This document shows positions 25,323-33,632 of a stretch of DNA of 64,000 nt, piece after piece. How positions within the stretch are numbered: the first letter of the stretch is position 1; each line of letters starts with the position of its first letter. Source of the DNA: Luteipulveratus mongoliensis (lineage in GTDB: Bacteria > Actinomycetota > Actinomycetes > Actinomycetales > Dermatophilaceae); NCBI RefSeq assembly GCF_001190945.1, contig NZ_CP011112.1, forward strand, positions 1,550,001 through 1,614,000. The letters run 5' to 3'. A model generated the notes under the pieces. It was not told where the DNA came from. It worked only from the letters and a program-made list of their open reading frames with translations, and did not search any database. Position numbers and translations under genes: made by a program.

Positions 25323-27308
25323 ATGACGGCTGATGCTCGCCCGGGGGGAGACCGGGAAACGGCTGCGCACCGACTGCCCAAGGGTGGCCTGTTCCGCGGC
25401 CACCGTGCGCCTGAACTCGACGACGACCCGACCACTGAGCTGCCACCTGCCTACGAGCAGCTGGGCCCGTACCGCCTGGTCGCCAAGCTCGGTGAGGGTG
25501 GCATGGGTGTCGTCCACAAGGGACTGGACGAGCGCGGCGACGAGGTCGCCATCAAGGTGCTCAGGGCCCACATCGCGCACGACGCGGACGCCCGTGACCG
25601 CCTGCGCCGTGAGGTGAGCACGCTGTCGAGGGTTCGGCACGACTCGGTCGCACCGGTGCTGGACGCCGACGTCGACGGTGACCGGCCCTACCTCGTCACC
25701 CGCTACATCCCTGGGCCGCCGCTCGATGAGGTCGTCGAGGAGCACGGTCCGCTCGGGCCGCAGCAGCTCGTTGTCCTCGGTCGCGGCCTGGCGGCTGCCC
25801 TGCGCGAGATCCACGCGGTCGGTGTCGTGCACCGTGACGTGAAGCCGGGCAACGTGCTCATGGTGGGCGACGATCCAGTGCTGATCGACTTCGGCATCGC
25901 GCACGTCGCCGACGACGTACGCCTCACGATGACCGGTCTGGTCATGGGTACGCCCGGCTATCTGTCTCCCGAGGTCGTCGAGGGCGCTGAGGTCACCGAG
26001 TCGACCGACTGGTGGGGCTGGGCAGCGACGCTGGCCTTCGCTGCATCCGGGCAGGCGCCGTTCGGGCGCGGCCCGATGCCGGTCGTGCTCGACCGCGTGA
26101 CGCGCGGCCAGCCGGACCTCTCGGGTGTCGACGAGCGGTTGCGTCCGCTGCTGGAGAGCGCCCTGTCGCCGGTCCCCGAGCACCGCCCGTCGGCCGAGCT
26201 GGTGCTCGCTCAGATGCAGGAGTACGCCGCTGGTGGCCACACCACCGGCATCCCGTTGATGAGCCGCCCGCCGGTCGTCGACAAGCCCACGACAGAGCGC
26301 ATCGAGCAGGCTGCCCCGCCCGCGCAGTCCGTCCCGCCCGCGCCGGTGGGTCGCCCGGTCACGGAGCCGATCGCGACCGCACCGGCTCGCGGGGCGGCGT
26401 CGAGCACCCAGCACACCCCGGTCGTACCCGCGACGCAGGTCAACCCGGTTCGCCCGCTCGACCCGACCGGTCTGCTGCCGAAGCCGGCCGTCGCTCCGAA
26501 CCCTGGACAGCGTCCGCCAGGCCCGCAGCCGATGGGCGGTCAGCCCGCGCCGTACTCCGTGTCGCAGCCGCCGCTGGGGACGTCGCCGTACGCCGACCCG
26601 GCCGGCACGCAGGCCGCGCGCTGGCGGGGCGGTCCTGGCCCTGGACCGGCGCCCGCAAGTCGGTGGTCGCCGCCTCAGGCCGATGGCCGCATCGGGAAGC
26701 CCGCGCGCAGCTGGACGCTCATGGCGCTCCTCGCGGCAGCGGTCGGCATCAGTGCTGTCTGGCCCGTCCTTGGCCTCACGCTGATCGTGCTGTGGAGCGT
26801 GGGCGCTCGACTGCTGGACCGCTCGATGACCGCGATGGTGATGCGGCGGTTCGAGGGTGGACGCCGCAAGACCGACGGCGTGATGGCTGTCGTCTCGTCC
26901 CCGTGGCACGCGATCCGGGCGGCGCTTGCGACCCTGTTCGCCCTGCTCGTACCCGTCTTCGTCGGCGGATGTGCAGCCGTCACCACGGCGCTCGTGCTGG
27001 CGATGCAGGGCAACGACGACCCGCGGCTCGACCGCTCCTTCCCGATAGCCATTGGCGCGCTGCTGGCGTGCTGGGTGCTGTGGTGGGGTCCGGGCGGCAC
27101 GTCTATGCGGCGTGGCTCACGCAGCATCGTGCGTGGTGCCCTGCCCAGTGACCCGCTCACCAAGATCGTGGTCGGGCTCCTGGCCGCGATCGCGGTGCTG
27201 TGCTTCATGGTGGCGGCCGGCAAGGGCGGCGAGATCAGCTGGTGGCCGCTGAGCGGTGGACCGAGCTGGTCCCTCAACGACTGGCTGCCGGACCTCCCCG
27301 AGGTCTAG
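25323..27308 (+). CDS. Membrane Ser/Thr protein kinase (PknB-like, with C-terminal membrane domain)
   Basis: 661 aa. The Hanks-type kinase domain spans about residues 50-300: glycine loop GEGGMGVVHKG near 58, VAIKVL with ATP-binding Lys78, catalytic loop HRDVKPGN near 170, DFG near 189, and GTPGYLSPEV near 212. A Pro-rich linker of about 150 residues follows. The C-terminal region has about four hydrophobic helices (from about residue 465), so it is anchored from the far end rather than by the usual single helix, and has no PASTA repeats. The sensor and substrates are unknown. The ATG at 25323 gives a short N-terminal tail before the kinase. Confidence 0.9.
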   Translation: MTADARPGGDRETAAHRLPKGGLFRGHRAPELDDDPTTELPPAYEQLGPYRLVAKLGEGGMGVVHKGLDERGDEVAIKVLRAHIAHDADARDRLRREVSTLSRVRHDSVAPVLDADVDGDRPYLVTRYIPGPPLDEVVEEHGPLGPQQLVVLGRGLAAALREIHAVGVVHRDVKPGNVLMVGDDPVLIDFGIAHVADDVRLTMTGLVMGTPGYLSPEVVEGAEVTESTDWWGWAATLAFAASGQAPFGRGPMPVVLDRVTRGQPDLSGVDERLRPLLESALSPVPEHRPSAELVLAQMQEYAAGGHTTGIPLMSRPPVVDKPTTERIEQAAPPAQSVPPAPVGRPVTEPIATAPARGAASSTQHTPVVPATQVNPVRPLDPTGLLPKPAVAPNPGQRPPGPQPMGGQPAPYSVSQPPLGTSPYADPAGTQAARWRGGPGPGPAPASRWSPPQADGRIGKPARSWTLMALLAAAVGISAVWPVLGLTLIVLWSVGARLLDRSMTAMVMRRFEGGRRKTDGVMAVVSSPWHAIRAALATLFALLVPVFVGGCAAVTTALVLAMQGNDDPRLDRSFPIAIGALLACWVLWWGPGGTSMRRGSRSIVRGALPSDPLTKIVVGLLAAIAVLCFMVAAGKGGEISWWPLSGGPSWSLNDWLPDLPEV

Positions 27309-27316
27309 GCATAGGC

Positions 27317-28858
27317 ATGACGGACGACGACCGCTCGGTGGAGCCTGCGACGCCGGCGGGAGGGGGAGTCGGTCGAAAGGGCGCAGCCAACGACCGCGCC
27401 AGGCAGCAGCTGCGGCGGTCGCGCGCTCGCTTCATGAAGGGTGAGGCGGTCACCGAGCCGCTGCCGATCGCGGACGCGCTGCGCCTGACGCCCTACCGCG
27501 ACCCCCGCATGGCTGTCGCTCCGGAGGCCGAGGCGGAGGTTCGCAAGAGACTCGACCTGGCCGTACGCGTGGGCGAGCTGCTCCTGCGCTGTGGAGCTGG
27601 CACTCGTGACGTCGAGTCGAGCGTGGTCGCGGTTGCTGCCGCTGCCGGGCTGCGCCGACTCGAGGTCGACATCACCAACCAGTCGTTGCTCGTGCAGTGC
27701 CCGAGTCCGACCGGTACGCCGGTCACGATGCTGCGGGTCGTACGTTCCTCGACGCGCGACTTCGCTCGCCTCGCGGCAGTGCACCAGCTGGTGGACCGGC
27801 TCGTCAGCAGCCCGTTCGAGGTCGATCAGGCTGCCGAGGAGCTCAAGGGGATCCAGCGCGCTCGACGGCTCTACCCGCGCTGGCTGGTGACGCTCGGCTA
27901 CGGCGGTCTGGCCGGTGCCGTCGCGGCCCTGCTCGGCGGTGGCGTGACGGCCATCGTCGTCAGCGTCCTGTCGTCGGTGCTGATCGATCGGCTGGGACGA
28001 GTGCTGGCGCGGCGCGGCCTGCCGGCGTTCTACGTCGCGGCAGCGGGAGGCGCGATCTCCACAGTGCTCGCGTGGGCGGCGTACAGCCTGACGGAGTGGG
28101 CCACGTGGATTCCTATGGAGCGCGAGGACTTCGCGTACGCCGTCGCGGCCGGGATCGTCGTCATGCTGCCCGGGCGTGCGCTCGCGTCGGCGGTGGAGGA
28201 CGCGATCACGGGCTACCCGGTGACGGGGGCCGGACGGATGCTCACCGTGCTGCTCACCGCGGCCGGCATCATCGTCGGCGTTGCGGCCGGACTGCAGCTG
28301 ACCCTGCGCCTCGACGACGCGCTCGACCTGCAGCTCACCGCGCCCGGCTACCTCCAGATCAACAGCTCCACCCCGGCGCTCTGGCTGCCCATGGTCTGCG
28401 GCGCGGTCGGAGCGCTGTCCGCGGCGATCACCATGCGTTCGCGACCACGCATGCTGCTCCCGACCGCGCTGCTCGGGCTGGCTGGCCTCGGGGTGTCCGG
28501 CGCGCTCACCCGCTACGTCGACGTCGGCGGGACGACGGCCATCGCGGTGGCCGCGATCGTGGTCGGCGTGGTCGGCCGGCTGCTCGCGCTGAGGCTCGGT
28601 GCCCCGGCACTCGTGCTCGTCGTGCCCGCCGTCTCCCCGATGCTGCCGGGCCTCCGGATCTTCCGCGGGATGTACGAAGCCATCGCCGGCAGTGCGCTCG
28701 GCGCGCAGTCCGTGGTGCCGCCCTCGGCGGGCGTGACGTCCCTGGTCGGCGCGGCTGCAACGGCCCTGGCCATCAGCACAGGAGTCGTACTGGGCGACGT
28801 GCTGTCAGCCCCCTTGGATAGGCCAATCGTGAGGCGCCGCAGGGCTCGTCGCCGGTGA
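27317..28858 (+). CDS. Threonine/serine exporter, ThrE family
   Basis: 513-aa protein. The ATG at 27317 begins 8 bp after the kinase stop. After a basic cytosolic N terminus come DUF1212 features: a helical region with RVGELLLRCGAGTRDVESSVVAVAAAAGL (split, from about 93), and then about ten membrane helices ending near residue 500. The second half matches the DUF3815 part, so both halves of the ThrE pair are in one chain, as in Corynebacterium. It probably exports threonine or serine by proton exchange. Co-transcription with the kinase is likely from the spacing. Confidence 0.83.
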   Translation: MTDDDRSVEPATPAGGGVGRKGAANDRARQQLRRSRARFMKGEAVTEPLPIADALRLTPYRDPRMAVAPEAEAEVRKRLDLAVRVGELLLRCGAGTRDVESSVVAVAAAAGLRRLEVDITNQSLLVQCPSPTGTPVTMLRVVRSSTRDFARLAAVHQLVDRLVSSPFEVDQAAEELKGIQRARRLYPRWLVTLGYGGLAGAVAALLGGGVTAIVVSVLSSVLIDRLGRVLARRGLPAFYVAAAGGAISTVLAWAAYSLTEWATWIPMEREDFAYAVAAGIVVMLPGRALASAVEDAITGYPVTGAGRMLTVLLTAAGIIVGVAAGLQLTLRLDDALDLQLTAPGYLQINSSTPALWLPMVCGAVGALSAAITMRSRPRMLLPTALLGLAGLGVSGALTRYVDVGGTTAIAVAAIVVGVVGRLLALRLGAPALVLVVPAVSPMLPGLRIFRGMYEAIAGSALGAQSVVPPSAGVTSLVGAAATALAISTGVVLGDVLSAPLDRPIVRRRRARRR

Positions 28859-29027
28859 ACGAGCGCTCTTATACCGCATGAACCAGTGTTATGACCGACT
28901 TTGACGGAGAACTGGCGGGCGGCGCGAGTCTTTCGTAACGTTTGCTCGGCGCAGGTCGATGTTCTGGCCAGTGCCCGCCTTCCAGAGGCATGTTCGATGA
29001 CAACTGCAGAGCAGTCCCTATGCGTGC

Positions 29028-29203
29028 GCCCGAACGCCGAACCTCGTCACTTTCTGGCGCAATTCCTCGGACCGTCCGAGGCGCATGACGAGGGTGGGGG
29101 AACCACTTTCGACGCACCAGCTCCACGCGTCTTGGGGTGAAGTCGGCACGACGCCGGCCGGGCACCTGACAGCCCGAACCCGACAGCTCACCTCACAGGC
29201 GTT
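29028..29203 (+). ncRNA. c-di-AMP riboswitch (ydaO-yuaA class) before the Rpf-like gene
   Basis: The leader carries the conserved blocks of this class: GCCGAACCTCGTC at the 5' side, GGGGGAACCAC (from 29096), TTGGGGTGAAGTC (from 29132) and CCCGAACCCGACAGCTCACC (29173-29192) followed by CAGGCG. Paired arms are visible: CCTCGTCA 29042-29049 with TGACGAGG 29086-29093, and inside it CCTCGGA/TCCGAGG (29065-29081). In actinobacteria this riboswitch commonly controls Rpf and other wall hydrolase genes, and such a gene starts 18 nt later. The 5' half of the gap (28859-29027) shows no gene and should hold the promoter. Confidence 0.85.
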
Positions 29204-29221
29204 CGTCAGGAAGGATGCAAC

Positions 29222-29941
29222 GTGCGCTATACCCCCAAGCACGGCGCCGAGACGCAGTCTCAGAGCCAGACTGGTCGTCGCCTCGTCGGCGTCGTCGTCG
29301 CCTCTGCAGCTGCTGCCGGAGCCGGCATGGCCACCGCTGGTGAGGCCAAGGCCTACACCCCCAGCAACGTCTGGGACCGCGTCGCCTCGTGCGAGTCCGG
29401 TGGCAACTGGTCGATCAGCACCGGCAACGGCTACTACGGCGGCCTGCAGTTCTCCTCCAGCACCTGGCGTGCATACGGCGGCGCCAAGTACGCCTCCACC
29501 GCCAACCGCGCCTCCCGTGAGCAGCAGATCCTGATCGCCCAGAACGTCCTGCGCTCGCAGGGTCCCGGCGCCTGGCCGGTCTGCTCCAAGCGTGGCGGTC
29601 TCACCCGCGCCAACGGCCTCGCGGTCCGCGTGGGCGGTGGCGGCTCCACCCAGCCCCCCTCGCGCAGCGACAACCGCAAGCTCTCCGTCGACGGCGCGTT
29701 CGGGCCGGCCACCACCCGAGCCCTGCAGAAGTGGGTCGGCGCGACGCAGGACGGCTCCTTCGGCCCGCAGACCAAGCGCGCTCTGCAGCGCAAGGTCGGC
29801 ACCACCGCTGATGGCGACATCGGCCCCAAGACCATCGCGGCCCTCCAGCGCAAGATCAGCACCACGCGTGACGGTGCTTCCGGCCTGAACTCGCGCACCA
29901 CCGCGGCGCTGCAGCGTTACCTCAACGCCTACGTTCTCTGA
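29222..29941 (+). CDS. Secreted Rpf-type transglycosylase with peptidoglycan-binding tail
   Basis: 239 aa from the GTG at 29222 (ribosome site AGGAAGG about 7 nt before). The signal peptide covers residues 1-44. The resuscitation-promoting-factor domain begins at WDRVASCESGGNW (catalytic Glu58) and runs to about residue 125 (QFSSSTWRAYGG, SREQQILIAQNVL, PGAWPVCS). The C-terminal about 90 residues form repeated FGPxTxxALQxxVG units of a peptidoglycan-binding domain. The enzyme cuts the glycan strand in the wall and is linked to growth restart. It is controlled by the c-di-AMP riboswitch just upstream and ended by a strong hairpin. Confidence 0.93.
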   Translation: MRYTPKHGAETQSQSQTGRRLVGVVVASAAAAGAGMATAGEAKAYTPSNVWDRVASCESGGNWSISTGNGYYGGLQFSSSTWRAYGGAKYASTANRASREQQILIAQNVLRSQGPGAWPVCSKRGGLTRANGLAVRVGGGGSTQPPSRSDNRKLSVDGAFGPATTRALQKWVGATQDGSFGPQTKRALQRKVGTTADGDIGPKTIAALQRKISTTRDGASGLNSRTTAALQRYLNAYVL

Positions 29942-29973
29942 TCTCGCGAGGTCGCAGCAGCAACTGATTTCGG

Positions 29974-30009
29974 CAGCAGGTCCGGGTGTCACGACACCCG
30001 GACCTGCTG
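29974..30009 (+). terminator. Hairpin terminator after the Rpf-like gene
   Basis: CAGCAGGTCCGGGTGTC and GACACCCGGACCTGCTG, a 17-bp perfect inverted repeat separated by 2 nt (the real loop will be 4 nt or more), followed by TCGTTT. It lies 32 bp after the stop and before the prepilin peptidase-like gene. Confidence 0.8.
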
Positions 30010-30070
30010 TCGTTTCCGCTTGTCCACAGGGCCTTCACCGTCGGCGGGTGGATCCGGGCAAGATGTCCGG

Positions 30071-30715
30071 GTGCCTGCCACCGTGTGGATCCTCGTTGCC
30101 GTGGTCGGTGGTGCCCTCGTCGGCCGTACGACGTCCGCCTGGCTCGCGCGCGGCTCGTGGCGGCTGACATCTGAGTCGGCTTCAGCGCCAACCACATTCG
30201 GCTGGGTCGTGCCGGCTGTGGCAGCCCTGTGGGGTGTGCTCGCGTGGCGGCTCAGCGAGCTCGACCACGGAGGGGCGTGGCCGGCGTACGCCGCCCTGTC
30301 TGTGCTCGGTGTCGCGCTCGCGGCGATCGACCAGCAGGTGCACCGGCTGCCGGATCTGCTGACGCTGGGCGGGCTGGTCGCGGTTGGTCTGCTCCTGGTG
30401 CTGGCCTCGGTGGTCGAGTCGGACTGGCACGCGTACTCCAACGGGTTGTGGTCTGCCGGGCTGGCGTTCGTGGCGTTTGCCGTGCTGGTGATCGGCGGGC
30501 TCGGGCTCGGCGACCTGAAGCTCGCGGTGCTGCTGGGCCTGGCTCTCGGGTGGCTCGGGCTGTCGGTGGCGCTCGTGGGGCTGGCCGGCGGTTTCGTGCT
30601 CGGCGGGTTGTGGGCGGTGGTCCTGGTCGCGCGAGGTGCGTCGCGGAGCACGCGGTTCGCGTTCGGGCCGTGGATGCTGCTCGGCGCGCTGGTCGCCATC
30701 CTGACCGTGTCGTAG
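30071..30715 (+). CDS. A24-family prepilin peptidase-like membrane protein
   Basis: 214 aa from the GTG at 30071 (VPATVWILVAVV); the frame stays open 51 nt upstream into the previous terminator zone. About seven hydrophobic helices are seen. The two aspartates of the aspartic-protease family are in place: AAIDQQVHRLPD (Asp87) and the GxGD motif GLGLGDLKL (Asp148). The N-terminal Cys-rich methylase domain of PilD is missing, as in the short TadV/CpaA type. It would cut the leader of type IV or Flp/Tad pilins, but no pilus genes are in the window. Confidence 0.78.
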   Translation: MPATVWILVAVVGGALVGRTTSAWLARGSWRLTSESASAPTTFGWVVPAVAALWGVLAWRLSELDHGGAWPAYAALSVLGVALAAIDQQVHRLPDLLTLGGLVAVGLLLVLASVVESDWHAYSNGLWSAGLAFVAFAVLVIGGLGLGDLKLAVLLGLALGWLGLSVALVGLAGGFVLGGLWAVVLVARGASRSTRFAFGPWMLLGALVAILTVS

Positions 30716-30861
30716 CGCGGACACCCGCGCTGCTCTCGCACGGACGCGCTGCTACAACAGTGCGCCAATGCCAGAGCTGCGCGGGTGCCAGGTCATTTCG
30801 GGCGGAGCCGCTCGTGCGGGTAGCATCGACGCGGCTGCCGCGCCCTCGAGTGCGGCTGCTC

Positions 30862-30937
30862 GCCGGTGTAGCTCAGTTGGTAGAGCGCTTCACTTGTAAT
30901 GAAGATGTCGCAGGTTCGACTCCTGTCACCGGCTCCA
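30862..30937 (+). tRNA. tRNA-Thr (anticodon TGT)
   Basis: 76-nt cloverleaf including CCA: acceptor GCCGGTG/CACCGGC, D-arm GCTC...GAGC, anticodon stem CTTCA/TGAAG with loop CTTGTAA (anticodon TGT, decoding ACA), variable ATGTC, T-arm GCAGG-TTCGACT-CCTGT, discriminator T then encoded CCA. Prophage DNA starts directly after it, so its 3' half is probably the attachment site. Confidence 0.95.
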
Positions 30938-31107
30938 GTGTTTACGCGGATATCTGAGGTTCGCGGGGCACGGCAACGCACATCCGTTAGCCATCCGGAT
31001 AGCCATCTTGACCAGGCCCCCAGGATCGGAAAGATCCCTGCCGGACCCCGACTCCCAGACGTACAGTCCTGAGCAGGGGGAACTTCTAGGGGAGAAGGAC
31101 AGGGGCT

Positions 31108-31725
31108 ATGGGCATGCAAGGTCACGCGACCAGACCAGAGGACAACGAGGACGACGAGAGCCAGGTGGCGCCACCACCGGTCAAGGTGAGAGTGCGGCCG
31201 AGCAGGACCGTCATCATCGTCATCGCAGCAGCCGCGCTCGCGCTGGTGCTCGCAGGGTGCGGTTCATCAGGCTCGCCATCGAAGCCGGCGCAGGAGTCGC
31301 AGCCGACCCCTGCGTCTGCGGCTCCTGCCGCCTCAGACCCCGCGCCGGTCGCGGAGGTCGAGAGCGAGGGGTTGCCGGAAGCGGCCAACCCCGTCGACAT
31401 CGCCAAGAAGATCCCGATGTGCGAGCTGGCCCCGGGAGCCCAGGTGGGAGTCGCGATGGGTGAGGCGCAAGCGGTGCAGTGCACGATCAAGGGCAACGAT
31501 GCCGACCCGTCGTCCTCGTATCCGGGGTCAGAGGCGTCGGTGTGGGTCTACACGTACGCGCGCCCGACGACGGCAGCGGACTCGAAGGAAGGCATCAGCG
31601 ACTACGGCTCGATCATCCTCGGGCCGAAGTTCGTCATCGACGTCGGGATTGGCTCGGCGGACGCGGGCAAGTACGACGTGACCGTGGAGCAGATCGCCAA
31701 GGCTGTCGGGGGTGCGGTCACCTAG
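31108..31725 (+). CDS. Prophage-borne membrane lipoprotein
   Basis: 205 aa (a second ATG at 31114 is equally possible). An unusual acidic then basic cytosolic stretch of about 37 residues precedes a hydrophobic segment (TVIIVIAAAALALVLAGC) that ends in a lipobox, so Cys about residue 51 should carry lipid outside the membrane. A Ser/Pro/Ala linker follows and then a small domain with two Cys (MCELAPG..., VQCTIKG). No family recognised. It is the first gene after the attachment-site tRNA and runs against the late genes, the usual place for a gene expressed in the lysogen. A superinfection-exclusion role is a hypothesis. Confidence 0.65.
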   Translation: MGMQGHATRPEDNEDDESQVAPPPVKVRVRPSRTVIIVIAAAALALVLAGCGSSGSPSKPAQESQPTPASAAPAASDPAPVAEVESEGLPEAANPVDIAKKIPMCELAPGAQVGVAMGEAQAVQCTIKGNDADPSSSYPGSEASVWVYTYARPTTAADSKEGISDYGSIILGPKFVIDVGIGSADAGKYDVTVEQIAKAVGGAVT

Positions 31726-31997
31726 TTCGTCTCGGGCGGCCGGTCCTGGGGTCGCTCGATGTCGCGCACGTGCAGCCAGGCGCCGGCGTACCCGGCTTCG
31801 TCCCAGTAGCGGAACAGGACGCTCTGGCCGTGCGTCTTGTCGATCTGGCCCTCGACCATCATCTCGCCGTGCTTGGCGAAGACGATGCGTGCTCGGCACC
31901 GGGTGTCGCCGTGGGTGACGGGGATGCTCGAGTAGGACGGGTGCTCTGGCTGGTGCATGTTGGTCACGCGGTCGAACGGGTAGGCCATGGGACCCAT
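31722..31997 (-). CDS. Small hypothetical protein
   Basis: 91 aa (or 88 from the next ATG at 31988). It is rich in His, Arg and aromatic residues, with a central RCRARIVFAKHGEMMVEGQI and WDEAGYAGAWLHVRDI, giving the look of a small beta-barrel domain. No family recognised. Its stop codon overlaps the stop of the lipoprotein gene (CTAG), so the two are strictly convergent. Confidence 0.5.
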   Translation of the reverse strand: MGPMAYPFDRVTNMHQPEHPSYSSIPVTHGDTRCRARIVFAKHGEMMVEGQIDKTHGQSVLFRYWDEAGYAGAWLHVRDIERPQDRPPETN

Positions 31998-32065
31998 CGT
32001 CTACCGGAGGTCGGACAGCGGGCCTACGATGAACGGAAAGCCATCCGCGTTGAGGTGAGGCCGCC

Positions 32066-32901
32066 ATGGTCGATGAACTCGCAGGGAAGACCGTAGGCCG
32101 CAGCTGATCCGCGATGCCGAGCGGGCCGTGCGCGTGCTCGACGGGCGTGAGCGTCGGACGGCGGCGGCCGTGCTGTCGGAGACCTACGCACTGTGCGAGC
32201 AGGCGTTGGCGTGGCTGGCTGAGCCGTCGCTGGTGTGGCTCGTCGCGGACCGGTGTATGCAGGCCGCGCAACAGGCTGATGACCCGTTGGTCATCGCGGG
32301 CGCGGCGTGGGTCGTGGGGAACGTGCGACGCAACGCGCAGGAGGACGAGGCGGTCGAGCTGGCCGACGACGCCGCGACGATGCTGCGGCCGTTCCTGGCA
32401 GACGGCGCCGACGAGATGCGCGCGATGTACGGCGCGTTGCGGATCCACGGCGCGATCAGTGCGGCACGTGCTGGCCGCGAGGGTGACGCGTGGCGACTGA
32501 TGGACGAGGGCGTCGATGTGGCGCGCGCGCTGCCTGAGGGTTACACCAACGCGTGGACGGTCTTCGGTGTGCCGAACGCGGACATCACCGCGGTGAGCGT
32601 CTCGGCCGACCTGCTGCACGGGCGCAAGGCGTTGGAGGACGCACGCCGCGTCAACCCTGACGCGATGCCGTCGGTCGACCGGCGTGCGCGTCTGTGGCTG
32701 GAGATGGCGCGGTCGTACTGGCAGGCACGCGACTCGGCTGGCGCGCTCGGCGCGCTGCAGCGCGCGACGTCGGTAAGCGAGGAGTCGATGCGCTCCCACC
32801 CTCTGGCGCGCAGCCTCGCCGGCGAGCTGGTCACCGAGGGCGGCCCGCTGGTGGGCAGTGACTCGCGTGCGCTCGCGACGCGTCTCGGCCTGACCGTCTG
32901 A
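32066..32901 (+). pseudogene. XRE-type regulator with its HTH region deleted
   Basis: An ATG at 32066 encodes MVDELAGKTVGR, the normal start of a class of actinobacterial XRE regulators, then hits a TGA at 32105 in a different frame. From about 32104 a second frame continues without a break to 32901 as a 257-residue C-terminal helical (TPR-like) sensor domain (from the GTG at 32128: ETYALCEQALAWLAEPSLVWL in part, AAQQADDPLVIAGAAWVVGN, repeated helical pairs). The HTH and linker expected between the two pieces are missing, and the junction shifts the frame. The C-terminal part alone could still be made from the GTG at 32128, but it cannot bind DNA by itself. Confidence 0.6.
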
Positions 32902-32984
32902 CCGAGGGGTCCCAAACTGGGACCCCTGAGGTAGTGGCCCAGTGGTGACCCCCTGGGCTCGTCGCGCGCTCATACGTTCGATGC

Positions 32985-33185
32985 ATGACGACGCCACAGC
33001 GACGTGTGCAGGTCTGGTTCGGGTCCCATCTGATGTACGGCTACCGCGCTGAGCAGTCGGTCGCGGAACGGTACGCCGCCGAGATGGGTCGCCTCTGGCC
33101 GGGCTTGCGCGTCACGGTCGATGGCGTTGTCGCCGATGGTCTGCGCCCTCTCCCGTGCGAGCGTCTGTGGACTCTCGCGCCGTGA
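32985..33185 (+). CDS. Small hypothetical protein
   Basis: 66 aa with ATG start. Basic, with two Trp and a YRAEQSVAERYAAEMGRLWPGLRVTVDG stretch (read in parts) that looks like a helix followed by a beta hairpin. No family recognised. It ends in a GTGA overlap with the next gene, which supports both being real. Confidence 0.45.
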   Translation: MTTPQRRVQVWFGSHLMYGYRAEQSVAERYAAEMGRLWPGLRVTVDGVVADGLRPLPCERLWTLAP

Positions 33186-33304
33186 CGGACTACGGCATCG
33201 GATCGGGCGGCCTGGACGATCTCGAGGACTTGTCGGCGCACTGGCTCGGTGCTCCCGATGACCCGTCCGACGAGGACGAGGTCGAGGCGCGGGAGCCCGT
33301 CTAG
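33182..33304 (+). CDS. Very short acidic hypothetical protein
   Basis: 40 aa from the GTG at 33182, overlapping the previous stop (GTGA). About a third of residues are Asp or Glu (LDDLEDLSAHWLG, then DPSDEDEVEARE). It is paired with the basic 66-aa protein. Charge complementarity hints that they may bind each other, which is only a guess. Confidence 0.4.
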   Translation: MTDYGIGSGGLDDLEDLSAHWLGAPDDPSDEDEVEAREPV

Positions 33305-33367
33305 AACGGCGCGGCCGGCGTGCGTGGAATCCCCCGATAGCGCGCGTCGGTCGCGTCTTCCACATTT

Positions 33368-33409
33368 GTCTAGGGCACACTTGACTTGATAGTCAAGTGT
33401 GCCCTAGAC
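33368..33409. promoter_or_regulatory. 42-bp palindromic operator overlapping the hicA promoter
   Basis: GTCTAGGGCACACTTGACT (33368-33386) and its exact complement at 33391-33409, with a 4-nt centre TGAT. A promoter fits within it on the + strand: TTGACT in the left arm and TAGACT at the right edge, 18 bp apart. The hicA ATG at 33417 lies only 7 bp after the palindrome, so transcription from this promoter would start almost at the ATG and give a leaderless mRNA. HicB-type antitoxins autorepress at palindromes like this. Confidence 0.75.
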
Positions 33410-33416
33410 TATTCTC

Positions 33417-33632
33417 ATGACGCAGCGACGGGCACTCATCAAGCAGATCAGCAAGGCAGCGCGAGCCGCTGACCTGACCTGGGAGGTCGAGCGCGAAGGC
33501 GGTAACCACACGGTCTACAGCCTCGACGGCGTGAGGATCCCGATCCCGCGCCACACCGAGATCGGTGAGGGACTGACCGCTGCGATCCGCAAGCAGGCGG
33601 CCGAGAAGTTGGGAGAGGGATGGTGGCGATGA
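33417..33632 (+). CDS. hicA: HicA-like mRNA interferase toxin
   Basis: 71 aa with the small double-stranded-RNA-binding-type fold of HicA/YcfA: LIKQISKAARAADLTWEVE, then REGGNHTVYSLDGVRIPIPRH, where GNHTVY carries the catalytic-type His of the GSHxxF motif, then GLTAAIRKQAAEKLG. Length fits HicA. It lacks a ribosome site and lies directly behind the operator-promoter, in line with leaderless translation. The stop overlaps the start of the HicB-like gene. Confidence 0.8.
   Translation: MTQRRALIKQISKAARAADLTWEVEREGGNHTVYSLDGVRIPIPRHTEIGEGLTAAIRKQAAEKLGEGWWR

Noticed and set aside
24819-26909. 696-codon reverse frame across the CBS and kinase genes
   Set aside because: Antisense to well-defined CBS and kinase domains.
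30229-30957. Forward frame of 242 codons crossing the tRNA-Thr gene
   Set aside because: It runs through the A24 peptidase gene in the wrong frame and through the tRNA.
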